Made by a program: the position numbers and the translations under genes
Assembly: GCA_016934975.1 (NCBI GenBank)
Contig: JAFGRV010000427.1
Location: forward strand, 1 to 46,955
Length of the DNA: 46,955 nucleotides
Direction: 5' to 3'
Source: Spirochaetales bacterium
GTDB taxonomy: Bacteria; Spirochaetota; Spirochaetia; SZUA-6; JAFGRV01
Shown: positions 1 to 9,074 of the stretch, one piece after another
Layout of the letters: each line of letters begins with the position of its first letter
How positions within the stretch are numbered: position 1 is the first letter of the stretch
Notes under the pieces: model-generated
The model's database searches: none
Seen by the model: only the letters and a program-made list of their open reading frames with translations
Told to the model about the DNA's origin: nothing

Positions 1-305
1 AAAATACTGAAAATTAATATACCGCCAACAGTAGAGAATAATGATAAAATCCTGATCGTGAATCCATCATCTGCAGTGATTGTACCCGGATCAATGACTC
101 TCATAAAATTCCACCACATTTGGGCCCCAAAACCGCCTTGCATATCATCCGGAATATTTTCTCCCCGCAATACAATGCTTGTGGCAATTGTTCCAATTAA
201 TAGAATTATGAATACAATAATAGTGAGTCCGAGGATTTGACTTAATGGATTTTGGGTCATGAAGTTGTCGAATTCATATACTATCTTTTCTTTTAGTTTT
301 CTCAT
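1..305 (-). CDS. CASTOR/POLLUX-like ion channel, N-terminal part (cut by window edge)
   Basis: This gene is not in the ORF track because it runs off the left edge. The reverse strand opens at ATG (305) after a good Shine-Dalgarno (AACAGGAGATAGTAC) and stays open for 101 codons. Residues about 25-45 form a hydrophobic segment (ILGLTIIVFIILLIGTIATS). Next comes 'MWWNFMRVIDPGTITADDG', then a second hydrophobic start, 'FSTVGGILIFSI'. A WW.xxMR.xDPGT.xxDxG block between two membrane segments matches what I remember of bacterial CASTOR/POLLUX-type cation channels, where it forms the pore region ahead of C-terminal RCK-like domains. The RCK part would lie outside the window, so the call rests on one motif. 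It lies 108 nt beyond the paaK of the liv operon, with its own ribosome-binding site. It could be another two-helix channel. Confidence 0.6.
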   Translation of the reverse strand, partial: MRKLKEKIVYEFDNFMTQNPLSQILGLTIIVFIILLIGTIATSIVLRGENIPDDMQGGFGAQMWWNFMRVIDPGTITADDGFTIRILSLFSTVGGILIFSI

Positions 306-412
306 GTACTATCTCCTGTTTTACGGCCGGAATATCATCGTTGAATCTTCCCAACAAATCAAGGTTTGATAGATTGTGGCTAAAAAGGACAGGTTTTTAT
401 AGGAAGAATACC

Positions 413-1723
413 CTATTTCTCCCCGCGTTTATCCACGACACGCCGTACCTTGTCTTTATCTTCTCCCCGGATACTTCCCGGTTCGGCGAGGTGAATTTTT
501 GCCTGAACATCTATAGTTGTTTCTATTTTAGAGGCGATAGAATCGCGCAAGTTTTCAAGATAACGAAGCTCATCGATTCCCGGAAGGCTTTTTGATATCT
601 CTACCTGTACTTCCATTGAGTCTTTATCCTCTTTTCGCTCCAGAATTATCCGGAAATGGGGTGTGATCCCTTGAGTATTCAGAAGGATTTCCTCGATTTG
701 CGAGGGAAGTATTTTAATTCCTTCGAAAAAGATCATATCATCGGTTCTCCCTGCAATTCTTGAGATTCTCACCGTTGTTCTGCCGCACCCGCATGGTTCA
801 TTACTGATAATTGATGCGATGTCTCCTGTCCGGTAACGGATAAGGGGGAATCCTTCTTTTGTAATCGTGGTAAAAACAAGCTCTCCTTCTTCTCCCGGGG
901 ACAGAGGTTCCAGGGTTTTTGTATCCACAACCTCGACAATAAAATGATCTTCGTTGATATGAAGCCCATTATAAAATTCGCATTCCCCTGCCACACCGGG
1001 GCCGATAATCTCGGTAAGTCCGTACGTATCTTTTGAACTCAGGTGAAGGCCCGTCTCTATTTTACTCCGCATCAATTCACTCCAGGGTTCCGAACCGAAG
1101 ATACCGACCTTTAAAAAGAGATTCTCCGGGTGTATTTTTTGTTCTTCCAACATCCGGGAAATATGAAGGGCAAAACTTGGGGCACAGGCAAGTGCGGTGG
1201 TTTTGAAATCCTTCATAATGAGGATCTGTTTTTCGATGGGAGAGGTTGATGCGGGAATCACGGAAGCCCCGATGAGTTCCGCGCCCTGGTGGAAACCGAA
1301 TCCCCCGGTAAAAAGGTCGTAATGAAAGGCGATCTGGACCACATCATGTTCGGTAATACCGGCAGCAGCAAGGATCCGGGCTGTACAATCGGTCCAATGC
1401 CGCAGATCATTTTTTGTATAACCCACAACAACCGGTTTTCCTGTTGTCCCGGAAGTCGAATGAATCCTTACAATATCCCGCAAGGGTACCGCGAACATGT
1501 CGTAGGGGTAGCTTTTATTTAAATCGAGCCTTGTGGTAAAAGGAAGATTGCGTAAATCTTTTTTGGTTTTGATTTTTTCGATATTTACTTTTTTATCGTC
1601 GAACACTTGTTTGTAGAAAGCGACATTACGATATACACGGTTTAATGTCGATTGGAGGCGTTCGATCTGGAGCTGTTCCATATCCGTCCGGGACATCGTT
1701 TCCATATCTTTGTTAAATATCAT
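413..1723 (-). CDS. paaK: phenylacetate-CoA ligase family protein (liv-operon copy)
   Basis: 436 aa, the usual length for PaaK (about 430-440). It is an AMP-forming arylacetate-CoA ligase of the ANL superfamily. Visible motifs are the P-loop 'STSGTTGKPVVVGYT' (about residues 90-105), '[10 protein letters not shown]' (about 240), the 'YRTGD' adenylate motif (about 310), and a Cys-rich 'CGCGRT' next to it, which is common in PaaK. It joins or releases CoA from aryl acids such as phenylacetate or indoleacetate in the cytoplasm. It follows livF by 23 nt with SD 'AGGAGGTAT', so it is the last gene of the liv operon. A paralogue (7198-8496) sits with iorAB. Having one copy with the transporter and one with IOR suggests different aryl substrates. 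The exact substrate cannot be read from sequence. Confidence 0.9.
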   Translation of the reverse strand: MIFNKDMETMSRTDMEQLQIERLQSTLNRVYRNVAFYKQVFDDKKVNIEKIKTKKDLRNLPFTTRLDLNKSYPYDMFAVPLRDIVRIHSTSGTTGKPVVVGYTKNDLRHWTDCTARILAAAGITEHDVVQIAFHYDLFTGGFGFHQGAELIGASVIPASTSPIEKQILIMKDFKTTALACAPSFALHISRMLEEQKIHPENLFLKVGIFGSEPWSELMRSKIETGLHLSSKDTYGLTEIIGPGVAGECEFYNGLHINEDHFIVEVVDTKTLEPLSPGEEGELVFTTITKEGFPLIRYRTGDIASIISNEPCGCGRTTVRISRIAGRTDDMIFFEGIKILPSQIEEILLNTQGITPHFRIILERKEDKDSMEVQVEISKSLPGIDELRYLENLRDSIASKIETTIDVQAKIHLAEPGSIRGEDKDKVRRVVDKRGEK

Positions 1724-1746
1724 TCATATACCTCCTTATATAGAGA

Positions 1747-2484
1747 TTAGTCAGAGATTTTCTTATAATCTTTTCCCAAATACGCCCGTTGTACATCATG
1801 GTTATTAAGGAGGTCCCGGGATGTACCCTCCAGGACTATCTGGCCTGTTTCCATAACATATCCCCGGTCCGCGATACCCAGGGCGGCTTTGGCATTCTGT
1901 TCAATCAAAAGTATCGTTACCCCATGGTCCCGGAGTTTCAGGATCGTCTGAAAAATATTTTTTACAATAAGAGGGGCTATACCAAGGGAAGGCTCGTCCA
2001 TCATTAAGAGTTTGGGTTGCGCCATAAGGGATCTCCCTATGGCGAGCATCTGCTGCTCTCCCCCGGAAAGGGTCCCCGCGAGCTGGGATTCCCTGTTTTT
2101 TAATATGGGAAAAAGTGTGTAGATTTTATCCAATTCATCCATGGCCTGCTTTTTTTGTCTTTTTCTCAAATGAATATACGCCCCGAGGATAAGATTCTCT
2201 TTTACCGAGAGGGTATTAAAGACCTGGCGTCTTTCGGGGACCAAAGAACAGCCAAGGGAAACGATTTTTTCCGTAGAAAGCTGCCGGATTTCATGATTAT
2301 CAAATATAAGTTCCCCGGATGTCGGTTTAATGACACCGGCGATGGTATTAAGGAGAGTTGTTTTTCCGGCACCATTTGCACCGATAATCGTCACGATTTC
2401 ATGAGGAGATACATGAAGGGAAATTCCTTTTAAAACCCGGAGTTTTCCATATCCGGATTCACAGTTTCTTATTTTAATCATCAT
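1747..2484 (-). CDS. livF: Liv-type amino-acid ABC transporter ATPase LivF
   Basis: ABC ATPase of the branched-chain amino-acid (HAAT) uptake family, about 245 aa. Walker A is 'GANGAGKTTLLN', the signature is 'LSGGEQQMLAIGRSL', and Walker B is 'LLMMDEPSLGIAP'. 'SLGLAP'-type Walker B flanks and the short length separate LivF from LivG. The track starts it at a TTG (2493). I prefer the ATG at 2484 or the adjacent ATG at 2481, because the GGTGAGG ahead of them is the only SD-like sequence and LivF proteins begin with 'M(L/I)K(I/V)...YG'. It overlaps the end of livG, so the two are translationally coupled. It powers import with LivG, through LivHM, at the inner face of the membrane. Confidence 0.92.
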   Translation of the reverse strand: MMIKIRNCESGYGKLRVLKGISLHVSPHEIVTIIGANGAGKTTLLNTIAGVIKPTSGELIFDNHEIRQLSTEKIVSLGCSLVPERRQVFNTLSVKENLILGAYIHLRKRQKKQAMDELDKIYTLFPILKNRESQLAGTLSGGEQQMLAIGRSLMAQPKLLMMDEPSLGIAPLIVKNIFQTILKLRDHGVTILLIEQNAKAALGIADRGYVMETGQIVLEGTSRDLLNNHDVQRAYLGKDYKKISD

Positions 2485-3235
2485 CCTCACCAAGATAAAT
2501 ATTTATTACTCGTTCATTCTTCTGAATTTCCAAAGGAATATCTTCTGCCAGTTTTTTCCCCTGGTCTAAAACAAGAACTTCATCGGAAATTCCCATAATT
2601 AAAGAAATATCATGCTCCACAATAAGGACAGTAATCCCCCAGGATTTAATTTTTACAATAAGTTCCGCAAGTTCTTCGGTTTCATAAATATTAAGTCCTG
2701 CTGCCGGCTCATCGAGGAGTAAAAGTTCCGGTTCCGTGGCAAGAGCGCGGGCAATCTCTACGATGCGCTGCTTCCCGAAGGGAAGATTAAGGGCATCTTC
2801 ATCAGCATACTCTGAAAGATTCAAGGATGCGAGAATTTCCAGTGAACGTGTACGTATCTGTTTTTCTTCTTTCCAGGTAAAAGGTAGATTGAGAATTGAT
2901 GAGATAAAACCCGCCCTGGTTTTCCTGTGACCTCCGACCAGGACATTTTCACAGACTGTCATATGGTGAAAAAGTTTTGTTGTCTGAAATGTTCTGGAAA
3001 TTCCCATAGTTGCTATACGGAAGTCGGGTAAATGTGATACAGGCTGATCCTTAAAATAGACCATCCCCGAATCAGGTGTGATTGTTCCGGAAATAAGGTT
3101 AAAAAGAGTCGTTTTTCCCGCACCATTCGGTCCGATGACTCCTTTAATGATGCCTTGAGTAACGGAAAAACTCACATCATTTACCGCATGGAGGCCGCCG
3201 AAATATTTATTAAGGTGTGTTGTTTTAAGCAACAT
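2474..3235 (-). CDS. livG: Liv-type amino-acid ABC transporter ATPase LivG
   Basis: 253 aa from the ATG at 3235; the track's 3280 start adds 15 residues. The chosen ATG overlaps the last 11 nt of livM, has AAGGA upstream, and gives the family's usual start 'MLLKTTHLNKYFGGL'. Walker A is 'GPNGAGKTTLFN'. The signature region reads 'LPFGKQRIVEIARAL', a variant of the LSYGQQR form usual in LivG. Walker B is 'LLLLDEPAAGLN', and the LivG-type 'GISRTFQTTKLF' Q-loop is present. It pairs with LivF as the ATPase heterodimer of the importer. Confidence 0.92.
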   Translation of the reverse strand: MLLKTTHLNKYFGGLHAVNDVSFSVTQGIIKGVIGPNGAGKTTLFNLISGTITPDSGMVYFKDQPVSHLPDFRIATMGISRTFQTTKLFHHMTVCENVLVGGHRKTRAGFISSILNLPFTWKEEKQIRTRSLEILASLNLSEYADEDALNLPFGKQRIVEIARALATEPELLLLDEPAAGLNIYETEELAELIVKIKSWGITVLIVEHDISLIMGISDEVLVLDQGKKLAEDIPLEIQKNERVINIYLGEDDD

Positions 3236-4334
3236 TATCTTTCGTATCCTTTTTATTTCCTGATAAAAATTCCCCTGCAAATCTTCTCACAAAAGCAAAG
3301 AAAGTTTTTATTTTCTTAACGGTGAGAATCCCCCGGGGAAAAAAGAGCATGAAGCTGATAAGTATACCTCCGAATACAACTTCTTCGAGGGTACCGAAGA
3401 AACCCCGGAGGGAAAGGAAATTAAGCAGCATCCCCATAAAAAGACATCCCCAGATATTATCCATCCCTCCCACGGCAACGATTGCCACATACCGGACCGA
3501 TTTCATCACTGATGATTGGGAAGGACCGATTCCGCCATTATAGTGGGTAAGAAAAATACCCCCCGCGGCTGCTAATACCGCGCTCAGTACAAAGGTGTAG
3601 AGTTTATATCGTGATGTGTTGATGCCCAAAGACCTGGATGCTTCTTCACTCCCATGGATCGCACGGAGGGCACGGCCCACCCGGGATTTTATAAGGTTGA
3701 TGGAAATAATGAGTGCAATAATAACGATGACCCATGCTATATAATAGTTTTCGATCCGGTACTCTGCTTTTCCGGTTACCTTAAGAATCGGAAGGAGATC
3801 AAAGGCCGGCACACTGGAGATCCCGTCTGCTTCTCCGAGCAGGGGGGTGCCTTTTGCAATTGTCGTAATAATCATCCCGAATCCCAAAGTGGCCATGGCA
3901 AGGTAATGACCTTTAAGCCTGAGCACAGGTATCCCGATTAAAAAGGCAACAAGGATTGTGAACATAATAGCGATAAAAAAAGCGATCCACGGGGAGACAG
4001 AGAGGATCTCTTTTCCATAGAGATCCTCTCTGAGAACAAGAAATCCTGCAGCTTTTAAAACTGAAATAAGAGGGGTGTCTCCATAGGCGATAAGGTTTGC
4101 AGTTGTAAGTACCGCGGATGTATATCCTCCGATAGCAAAAAAACCCGCATGACCGAGGGATATCTGTCCCGCGTGTCCCATGAGAAGGCATAATCCCAGG
4201 ATAACCAGGGAAAAATAGGCTGCCATGATAATCTGAGTAAGATAATATTCCGTTCCTGTGAATGTACAAATAAGTTGAATGAGAATAATAATTATGAGAA
4301 GAACACCTATGGGTGTATATCGTTTTATATCCAT
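3225..4334 (-). CDS. livM: Liv-type amino-acid ABC transporter permease LivM
   Basis: 369 aa polytopic membrane protein with the LivM hallmarks 'GHAGQISLGHAGFFAIGGYT' (early, after two membrane segments), 'LRLKGHYLAMATLGFG' and 'GRALRAIHGSEEASRSLGI' (the EAA-like cytoplasmic loop). A loop of roughly 40 residues around 'YGDTPLISVLKAAGF' lies between early helices, which makes it somewhat longer than the shortest LivM proteins. It starts directly after the livH stop codon (4335) and overlaps livG at its end. It forms the channel heterodimer with LivH. Confidence 0.92.
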   Translation of the reverse strand: MDIKRYTPIGVLLIIIILIQLICTFTGTEYYLTQIIMAAYFSLVILGLCLLMGHAGQISLGHAGFFAIGGYTSAVLTTANLIAYGDTPLISVLKAAGFLVLREDLYGKEILSVSPWIAFFIAIMFTILVAFLIGIPVLRLKGHYLAMATLGFGMIITTIAKGTPLLGEADGISSVPAFDLLPILKVTGKAEYRIENYYIAWVIVIIALIISINLIKSRVGRALRAIHGSEEASRSLGINTSRYKLYTFVLSAVLAAAGGIFLTHYNGGIGPSQSSVMKSVRYVAIVAVGGMDNIWGCLFMGMLLNFLSLRGFFGTLEEVVFGGILISFMLFFPRGILTVKKIKTFFAFVRRFAGEFLSGNKKDTKDNVA

Positions 4335-5231
4335 TTAAAACTCTTTTAATGCACTTTCTTCTTTATTTCCAAAAAGACCGCTCGGCTTGAAAAAGAGAAT
4401 AACGAGAAGAATGATGATCGCCGCAACATCCTTAAATGCATTAGGTAAAAAGATAATGCTGTACGATTCAATCAGACCAAGCATAAGCCCCGCTGCCACT
4501 GCCGCTGAACTATTTCCCATTCCCCCGACGATTGCCACAACAAAACCTTTAATGGCTAGTGGGGATCCCATATCATACTGAGTTTGAGTAATCGGGGATG
4601 TGACACATCCTGCAAGGGCCCCAATGGCGGCACTTATCATGAAACAAAGGGTGACCATCATCTTTGCATTGATCCCGCACAGTCGCGCCGCTGTCCTGTT
4701 TGCGGCACATGCACGCATTGCTTTTCCGGTAAGAGTAAACTTGAAAAAAAGATTAAGAACAAGAACGATCACGCCGCTTATTCCGAGGACCCAAAGAACC
4801 TGGGGAGTAATATGGGCGCCGAAAATGGAGAGAGACGAGGTTGATGTTCCGGTAAAATAAGGCATTTGCATGACATGTTCCCCCCACACATGGTGGGCCG
4901 TTTCTCTTGAAATAATTGAAATACCGATGGTAATAATAATAAGGCGTAATACGGAAGGATTTTTTATCCATTTGATAAAAACAATTTCAATGAGTGCCCC
5001 GATCCCCGCTGTAATAATCACTGCAAAAAGAACGACCACCGGAAGAGGAAAAATACCAAGGCGGGTGAGGGTGATTGCAAAGAGGGCGCCAAGGATTACA
5101 AATTCACCTTGGGCAAAGTTAATAATCCCCGTGGTATTATAAATAATATTATATCCGATAGCAACAACGGCATAGATACTCCCGACAGTGATACCGGATA
5201 AACTATATTGTAAAAATGTATCAAAACTCAT
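4335..5231 (-). CDS. livH: Liv-type amino-acid ABC transporter permease LivH
   Basis: About 298 aa membrane protein with the LivH signature 'GSIYAVVAIGYNIIYNTTGIINFAQGEF' region near residue 17 and the cytoplasmic loop 'KAMRACAANRTAARLCGIN'. Both are characteristic of the HAAT permease. The track begins at TTG (5234); the ATG one codon later (5231) is as likely. The SD 'AAAGGA' lies about 10-13 nt upstream. It is separated from livK by 95 nt that contain a hairpin (5258-5289), and it abuts livM. Confidence 0.92.
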   Translation of the reverse strand: MSFDTFLQYSLSGITVGSIYAVVAIGYNIIYNTTGIINFAQGEFVILGALFAITLTRLGIFPLPVVVLFAVIITAGIGALIEIVFIKWIKNPSVLRLIIITIGISIISRETAHHVWGEHVMQMPYFTGTSTSSLSIFGAHITPQVLWVLGISGVIVLVLNLFFKFTLTGKAMRACAANRTAARLCGINAKMMVTLCFMISAAIGALAGCVTSPITQTQYDMGSPLAIKGFVVAIVGGMGNSSAAVAAGLMLGLIESYSIIFLPNAFKDVAAIIILLVILFFKPSGLFGNKEESALKEF

Positions 5232-5257
5232 CAATTTATTTTATTCCTTTAATAAAA

Positions 5258-5289
5258 GGGAATACTCCTTTATGAAAAGAAGTACTCCC
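5258..5289 (-). terminator. intercistronic hairpin between livK and livH
   Basis: On the minus strand GGGAGTACT and AGTATTCCC form a 9-bp stem (one G-U pair) around a 14-nt loop, followed by TTTTATT. Such a stem between a binding-protein gene and its permease genes often acts as a leaky terminator or an RNA-stability barrier. That would give more LivK than LivHMGF. The stem is seen directly; the role is inferred. Confidence 0.45.
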
Positions 5290-5329
5290 TCTCTTTATTT
5301 CTTATACAAGGAATGTATGGGTGAAACTA

Positions 5330-6493
5330 CTATTGTGAAAATACAACAAACTTGCCGTTTTCTACCGTAAGCATCTCGAAGGAGTTAATGTCCAGGCCAT
5401 TATGGTCTGTGGCGGAAAAGTTGAAAATGCCGCCGGTTCCCACGACGCCGGTAAGGGTTTCTATTGCCGCTCTTACCTTCGCCTTGTCTGTTGATTTTGC
5501 TTTCTTGATTGCTTCTTCCAGGATAATAAGGGCGTCGTATGCGTGTCCGCCGAAGGTGCTTGCATCTTCATTGAATTTTGATTCATAACTGGTTTTATAT
5601 GAGACGAGGAGTGCTTTCTGTGGATGGCTATCCGGAAGTACGTCCGCAACTAAGAGTCTGCCGCAAGGGAATATAATACCTTCCGCTGCGTCTCCGGCTG
5701 CTTCAACGTACTTGATATTACCGAAACCATGACTCTGGAAAAGAGGCTGCTTCATACCAAGTTGTTTCATGTTTTTTGGAATAATAGATTGTGCGGGAAC
5801 AATTGACCAGTTCACCACCGCTTCAATCCCGGCATTATTTAATTTTGTAAGAACACTTGTCAAATCCGTGGCAGAACTTTCGTACACTTCTGAAATAACA
5901 ATCGTTATCCCATAGTCAGGGGCATATTTCTCCAGTTGTGCTTTGCCGCCGTTGCCAAATCCGGTATTCCCGACAACAATCCCTATTTTGGAAATGCCCA
6001 TCTTATTCATCGTCTCAAAGATCTTCATGGCCGCATAACTATCCTTCTGAGGAGTTTTAAACACATAACTTGCTACAGGATCCACGATAGCCTCGGCTGC
6101 CGCGCATGACAGGAGAATCGTCTGGTTTTCCTCACAGATATCTTTGATTTTAAGTGACTCTCCGCTTGTGGAGGGTCCGATAATCGCTATCACCTTATCC
6201 TCTTCGATGAGCTGTTTTGCGAAGGATATGGCGTTTTCCGGGTTTGCCTGCGAGTCTTTTATAATAAGCTCGATTTTTTTACCATTGACACCGCCTTTGT
6301 TGTTTATCTGTTCCACCAGCATTTCCAGTGTTTTTGATTCCGGGGCTCCGAGGAATGACGCACCCCCGGTGACTGCAAGTATTGCACCGACTTTTATTGT
6401 TTCAACTTCTTTCTGAGGTGCACTGAATATCTGAGTTGTACTGAACAGGGTGACCATGATCAAAACCAAAATAATGACATTTTTTAATTTCAT
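5330..6493 (-). CDS. livK: Liv-type substrate-binding protein (branched-chain/aromatic amino acids)
   Basis: 387 aa periplasmic binding protein of the leucine-binding (type I) fold. The signal peptide is about residues 1-25 (MKLKNVIILVLIMVTLFSTT...). There is no lipobox Cys, so it is probably soluble. Mature-protein marks are 'IKVGAILAVTGGASFLGAPE', 'GVNGKKIELIIKDSQANPENA' and 'VIAIIGPSTSGESL', as in LivK/LivJ-like proteins. It is the first gene of the transporter operon, with SD 'AGGAGG'. The ligand is not determined by sequence. The adjacent IOR and PaaK genes make aromatic or branched amino acids, or aryl acids, good candidates. Confidence 0.9.
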   Translation of the reverse strand: MKLKNVIILVLIMVTLFSTTQIFSAPQKEVETIKVGAILAVTGGASFLGAPESKTLEMLVEQINNKGGVNGKKIELIIKDSQANPENAISFAKQLIEEDKVIAIIGPSTSGESLKIKDICEENQTILLSCAAAEAIVDPVASYVFKTPQKDSYAAMKIFETMNKMGISKIGIVVGNTGFGNGGKAQLEKYAPDYGITIVISEVYESSATDLTSVLTKLNNAGIEAVVNWSIVPAQSIIPKNMKQLGMKQPLFQSHGFGNIKYVEAAGDAAEGIIFPCGRLLVADVLPDSHPQKALLVSYKTSYESKFNEDASTFGGHAYDALIILEEAIKKAKSTDKAKVRAAIETLTGVVGTGGIFNFSATDHNGLDINSFEMLTVENGKFVVFSQ

Positions 6494-6586
6494 TTTTGTT
6501 TCCTCCTGAAATAAATAAATGAAAGAAAATTAGCTTAAAAACATGATTTTTAACTATAAACTAATTTTCAGAAAAACCTTTTTATA

Positions 6587-6610
6587 AATCAGGCCATCCA
6601 TGGCCTGATT
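6587..6610. terminator. perfect 11-bp inverted repeat between the ACT gene and livK
   Basis: AATCAGGCCAT, two bases, then ATGGCCTGATT. On the plus strand it runs straight into TTTTTT. On the minus strand, the direction of all genes here, it is preceded by AAAAAA and followed by TTTATAAAAAGG. It is therefore a good hairpin but a poor intrinsic terminator for the minus strand. It probably attenuates or ends the ior-ACT transcript before livK. Confidence 0.45.
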
Positions 6611-6624
6611 TTTTGTTGAAGGGA

Positions 6625-6643
6625 GTCGTACATCCTGTACGAC
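6625..6643. repeat. short perfect dyad GTCGTACA/TGTACGAC
   Basis: An 8-bp perfect inverted repeat with a 3-nt centre, 15 nt from the hairpin at 6587-6610 and about 20 nt after the ACT gene's stop codon. It could be a small RNA hairpin at the 3' end of the ACT mRNA, or an operator for livK. Nothing distinguishes these two possibilities. Confidence 0.35.
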
Positions 6644-6664
6644 AATTGTGCCGTATATACTCGT

Positions 6665-7096
6665 TTACAGGTTACTGAGCACATCTGTCGTAACAATACC
6701 TATATTATTATCTTTTAATGTTTTAATTGCCTTTTCCTGTTCGTCTATTTTAAAGATAACAATGGCATTGTCTGCTTTTTTTTCTACAAACGCATACATA
6801 TATTCAATATTGATATTATTTTCGCTCAGTACATTGAGTATTTTATTCAAGCCCCCCGGTTTATCTTCCACCTCCACCGCGATAACGTGTGTTTCCTGTG
6901 CAACAAAGTTGTTGTCTTTTAGTATGCTTAGTGTTTTCTCTGCATCATTTACTATTAACCGTAATACACCGAAATCCTGAGTATCTGCTAAAAAGAGAGC
7001 GCGTATATTAATACCTTTTCCGGCCAGGACATTTGTAACATCCGCAAGCCGGCCTTTTTTATTTTCTAAAAAAACTGATACCTGCCTAATATTCAA
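6665..7096 (-). CDS. tandem ACT-domain protein of the ior/paaK cluster
   Basis: 143 aa with two ACT domains: 'IRQVSVFLENKKGRLADVTNVLAGKGINI' (about 3-70) and 'VIAVEVEDKPGGLNKILNVLSENNINI' (about 70-140). The start is the TTG at 7096. AAAGGAGGT lies just ahead of it at the right spacing, and homologues begin 'M.IRQVSVFLENK'; the track's 7159 start adds 21 residues without a family match. Stand-alone double ACT proteins are typical neighbours of iorAB and paaK in anaerobes. They are thought to bind amino acids as regulators, but no enzyme activity is known. It is downstream of paaK by 101 nt, in the same direction. Confidence 0.85.
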   Translation of the reverse strand: MNIRQVSVFLENKKGRLADVTNVLAGKGINIRALFLADTQDFGVLRLIVNDAEKTLSILKDNNFVAQETHVIAVEVEDKPGGLNKILNVLSENNINIEYMYAFVEKKADNAIVIFKIDEQEKAIKTLKDNNIGIVTTDVLSNL

Positions 7097-7197
7097 AATA
7101 GACCTCCTTTTATATACTCCTCTGTTTTGAATCTCTTCTTTCCGGAAATGATCTCTCATAAACTCATTTTTTAATCATGATGGAAAGAATAAATTTC

Positions 7198-8496
7198 TTA
7201 TATTTGTCTTCTGTCGATAACTCGCTGTGCTTTTCCCATAAAACGCTGCAGACTGCTTGTTTCAACCAGTTTGACAATTGTATGAATATTGAGAACCGAA
7301 TAGAGTTTCTCTTCTATCTTTTTCTCGGCGTTTTCAAGGTTTTTTATTTCATCTGAAAAAAGCTTATCGTTCATTTCTACATGAACCTCGATACTGTCGA
7401 GCTGACCTTTCCGGTCCACGACGATCTGATAATGGGGTTCCACTCCTTCGATATTCATGAGTACTTCTTCGATTTGTGATGGAAACACATTGACCCCGCG
7501 GATGATAAGCATGTCATCTGTTCTTCCCAGGGATCTGTGCATTCTTACCATCGTCCTTCCGCATCCGCATTTTTCACGTATGAGGTAGGTAATATCCCTG
7601 GTCCGAAACCGGATCACCGGGGTGCCTTCTTTTGTGAGGGTAGTTATCACAAGTTCACCCCGTTCACCGTCAGGTAAGACTTCCCCTGTGGCAGGATTAA
7701 TAATTTCGGGGTAAAACACATCTTCGAAAATATGAAGCCCGTCTTTGTGTTCACACTCTGCCGAAACACCGGGTCCGATAATTTCAGTAAGTCCGTAGAT
7801 ATCAAAGGCAGAGATAGAAAGCTTTTCTTCTATATCTTTCCGCATGGCATCGCTCCATGGTTCGGCTCCTAATAGCCCGACACGTAAGGGCAGGGAAGCA
7901 AAATCCATACCGGCTTTTCGGCCTTCTTCTGCAAGAAAAAGTGAATACGAGGGGGTACAGGTAATCGCGTTTGTTTTAAAATCCTGCATTATTTGTAATT
8001 GACGTTGTGTGTTTCCTCCTGAAATCGGGATGACATTTGCCCCGATTTTTCTGGAACCGTAATGTACTCCGAGTCCTCCGGTAAAAAGGCCATAGCCATA
8101 TGCATTCTGGACAGTATCTTTTTTTGTGACACCGGCAGCGGTGAGGGTCCGGCCCATGACTTCCATCCATAATTCTATATCATTAAGAGTATAGGCATCG
8201 ACAACCGGGCTGCCGGTTGTTCCGGAGGATGTATGAATTTCAACTAATTCTTCCTCGGGAACAGCAAGGAGACCGTAGGGATAGACTTCCCTCATATCAA
8301 CCTTGGAAGTAAAAGGGAGTTTTTTTATATCTTCGATTCCTGAAATATCCGCCGGTTTTACCCCTGCTTCATCCATTCGTTTTTTATAGAAAGGAACTTT
8401 TTCATATACACGGCCGATAAGCTCCTGAAGACGGCTGCCCTGCAATTGTGAAAGCTTGACTCTCTCCATGCTCTCAAATTCTTTATTCCATATCAT
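7198..8496 (-). CDS. paaK: phenylacetate-CoA ligase (ior-operon copy)
   Basis: 432 aa PaaK-family AMP-forming ligase. Motifs are '[16 protein letters not shown]' (P-loop), '[17 protein letters not shown]', '[10 protein letters not shown]' and '[20 protein letters not shown]'. 'FRTRD' takes the place of the more usual YRTGD. It overlaps iorB by 4 nt (ATGA), so it is co-translated with the indolepyruvate oxidoreductase. In such clusters the ligase is thought to act on the aryl-CoA made by IOR, or to activate aryl acids for the reverse, reductive reaction. It is clearly paralogous to 413-1723, but the two differ enough to suggest old duplication or different substrates. Confidence 0.93.
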   Translation of the reverse strand: MIWNKEFESMERVKLSQLQGSRLQELIGRVYEKVPFYKKRMDEAGVKPADISGIEDIKKLPFTSKVDMREVYPYGLLAVPEEELVEIHTSSGTTGSPVVDAYTLNDIELWMEVMGRTLTAAGVTKKDTVQNAYGYGLFTGGLGVHYGSRKIGANVIPISGGNTQRQLQIMQDFKTNAITCTPSYSLFLAEEGRKAGMDFASLPLRVGLLGAEPWSDAMRKDIEEKLSISAFDIYGLTEIIGPGVSAECEHKDGLHIFEDVFYPEIINPATGEVLPDGERGELVITTLTKEGTPVIRFRTRDITYLIREKCGCGRTMVRMHRSLGRTDDMLIIRGVNVFPSQIEEVLMNIEGVEPHYQIVVDRKGQLDSIEVHVEMNDKLFSDEIKNLENAEKKIEEKLYSVLNIHTIVKLVETSSLQRFMGKAQRVIDRRQI

Positions 8497-9074
8497 TGAA
8501 ACTCCTCCCTGTGAAGATTTTTTCCTGTAAGAAAAGCCTGCCAGTTCCCTTCAAAAGTTCCCCGGGGTACTTTTTCCCGGATCGCTTTTTCCCATGATTC
8601 ATCGGAAAAATGAACAAAACCTGAAATCAGACCGATGAGGGCGACATTAAGAAATTTTTTATTTTCTATTTTTTCGATTATTGGCTGGGGATCTAAAAAA
8701 AAGACTTTTTTGCTTAATCTCTTGATTTCTTCGTCAATTCCCGGTGGATAGGTCTCTACCATACCGGGATTGATACGTGTTTTCAAACAAATGATGGTGG
8801 TTTCGGTATTGGCGTATTCGATCCACCGCAAGGTTTCCATTTCCTCCAAAGAAAACAGAACATCAGCCTCACCCTTGGAAATGACAGGGGAATAAACCTT
8901 TTCCCCGAAACGGATATGGCTGAAAACAGACCCGCCCCGTTGACTCATCCCATGAATCTCGCTCTTTTTTACATCCTTTCCCGAATGCATCGCCGCGAGG
9001 GCGAAAATATCCGAGGCCATGATAATTCCCTGGCCGCCGACTCCTACCATAAGAACGTTGAATATTTTACCCAT
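8493..9074 (-). CDS. iorB: indolepyruvate ferredoxin oxidoreductase, beta subunit
   Basis: 193 aa, normal IorB length. It begins '[28 protein letters not shown]', the GxGGQG motif of the gamma-type domain of 2-oxoacid:ferredoxin oxidoreductases, followed by '[21 protein letters not shown]', which is diagnostic of IorB. It acts with IorA in CoA-dependent oxidative decarboxylation of indolepyruvate, phenylpyruvate or hydroxyphenylpyruvate. It overlaps iorA by 8 nt and paaK by 4 nt. It has no cysteine cluster that could replace the one missing from IorA. Confidence 0.93.
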   Translation of the reverse strand: MGKIFNVLMVGVGGQGIIMASDIFALAAMHSGKDVKKSEIHGMSQRGGSVFSHIRFGEKVYSPVISKGEADVLFSLEEMETLRWIEYANTETTIICLKTRINPGMVETYPPGIDEEIKRLSKKVFFLDPQPIIEKIENKKFLNVALIGLISGFVHFSDESWEKAIREKVPRGTFEGNWQAFLTGKNLHREEFQ

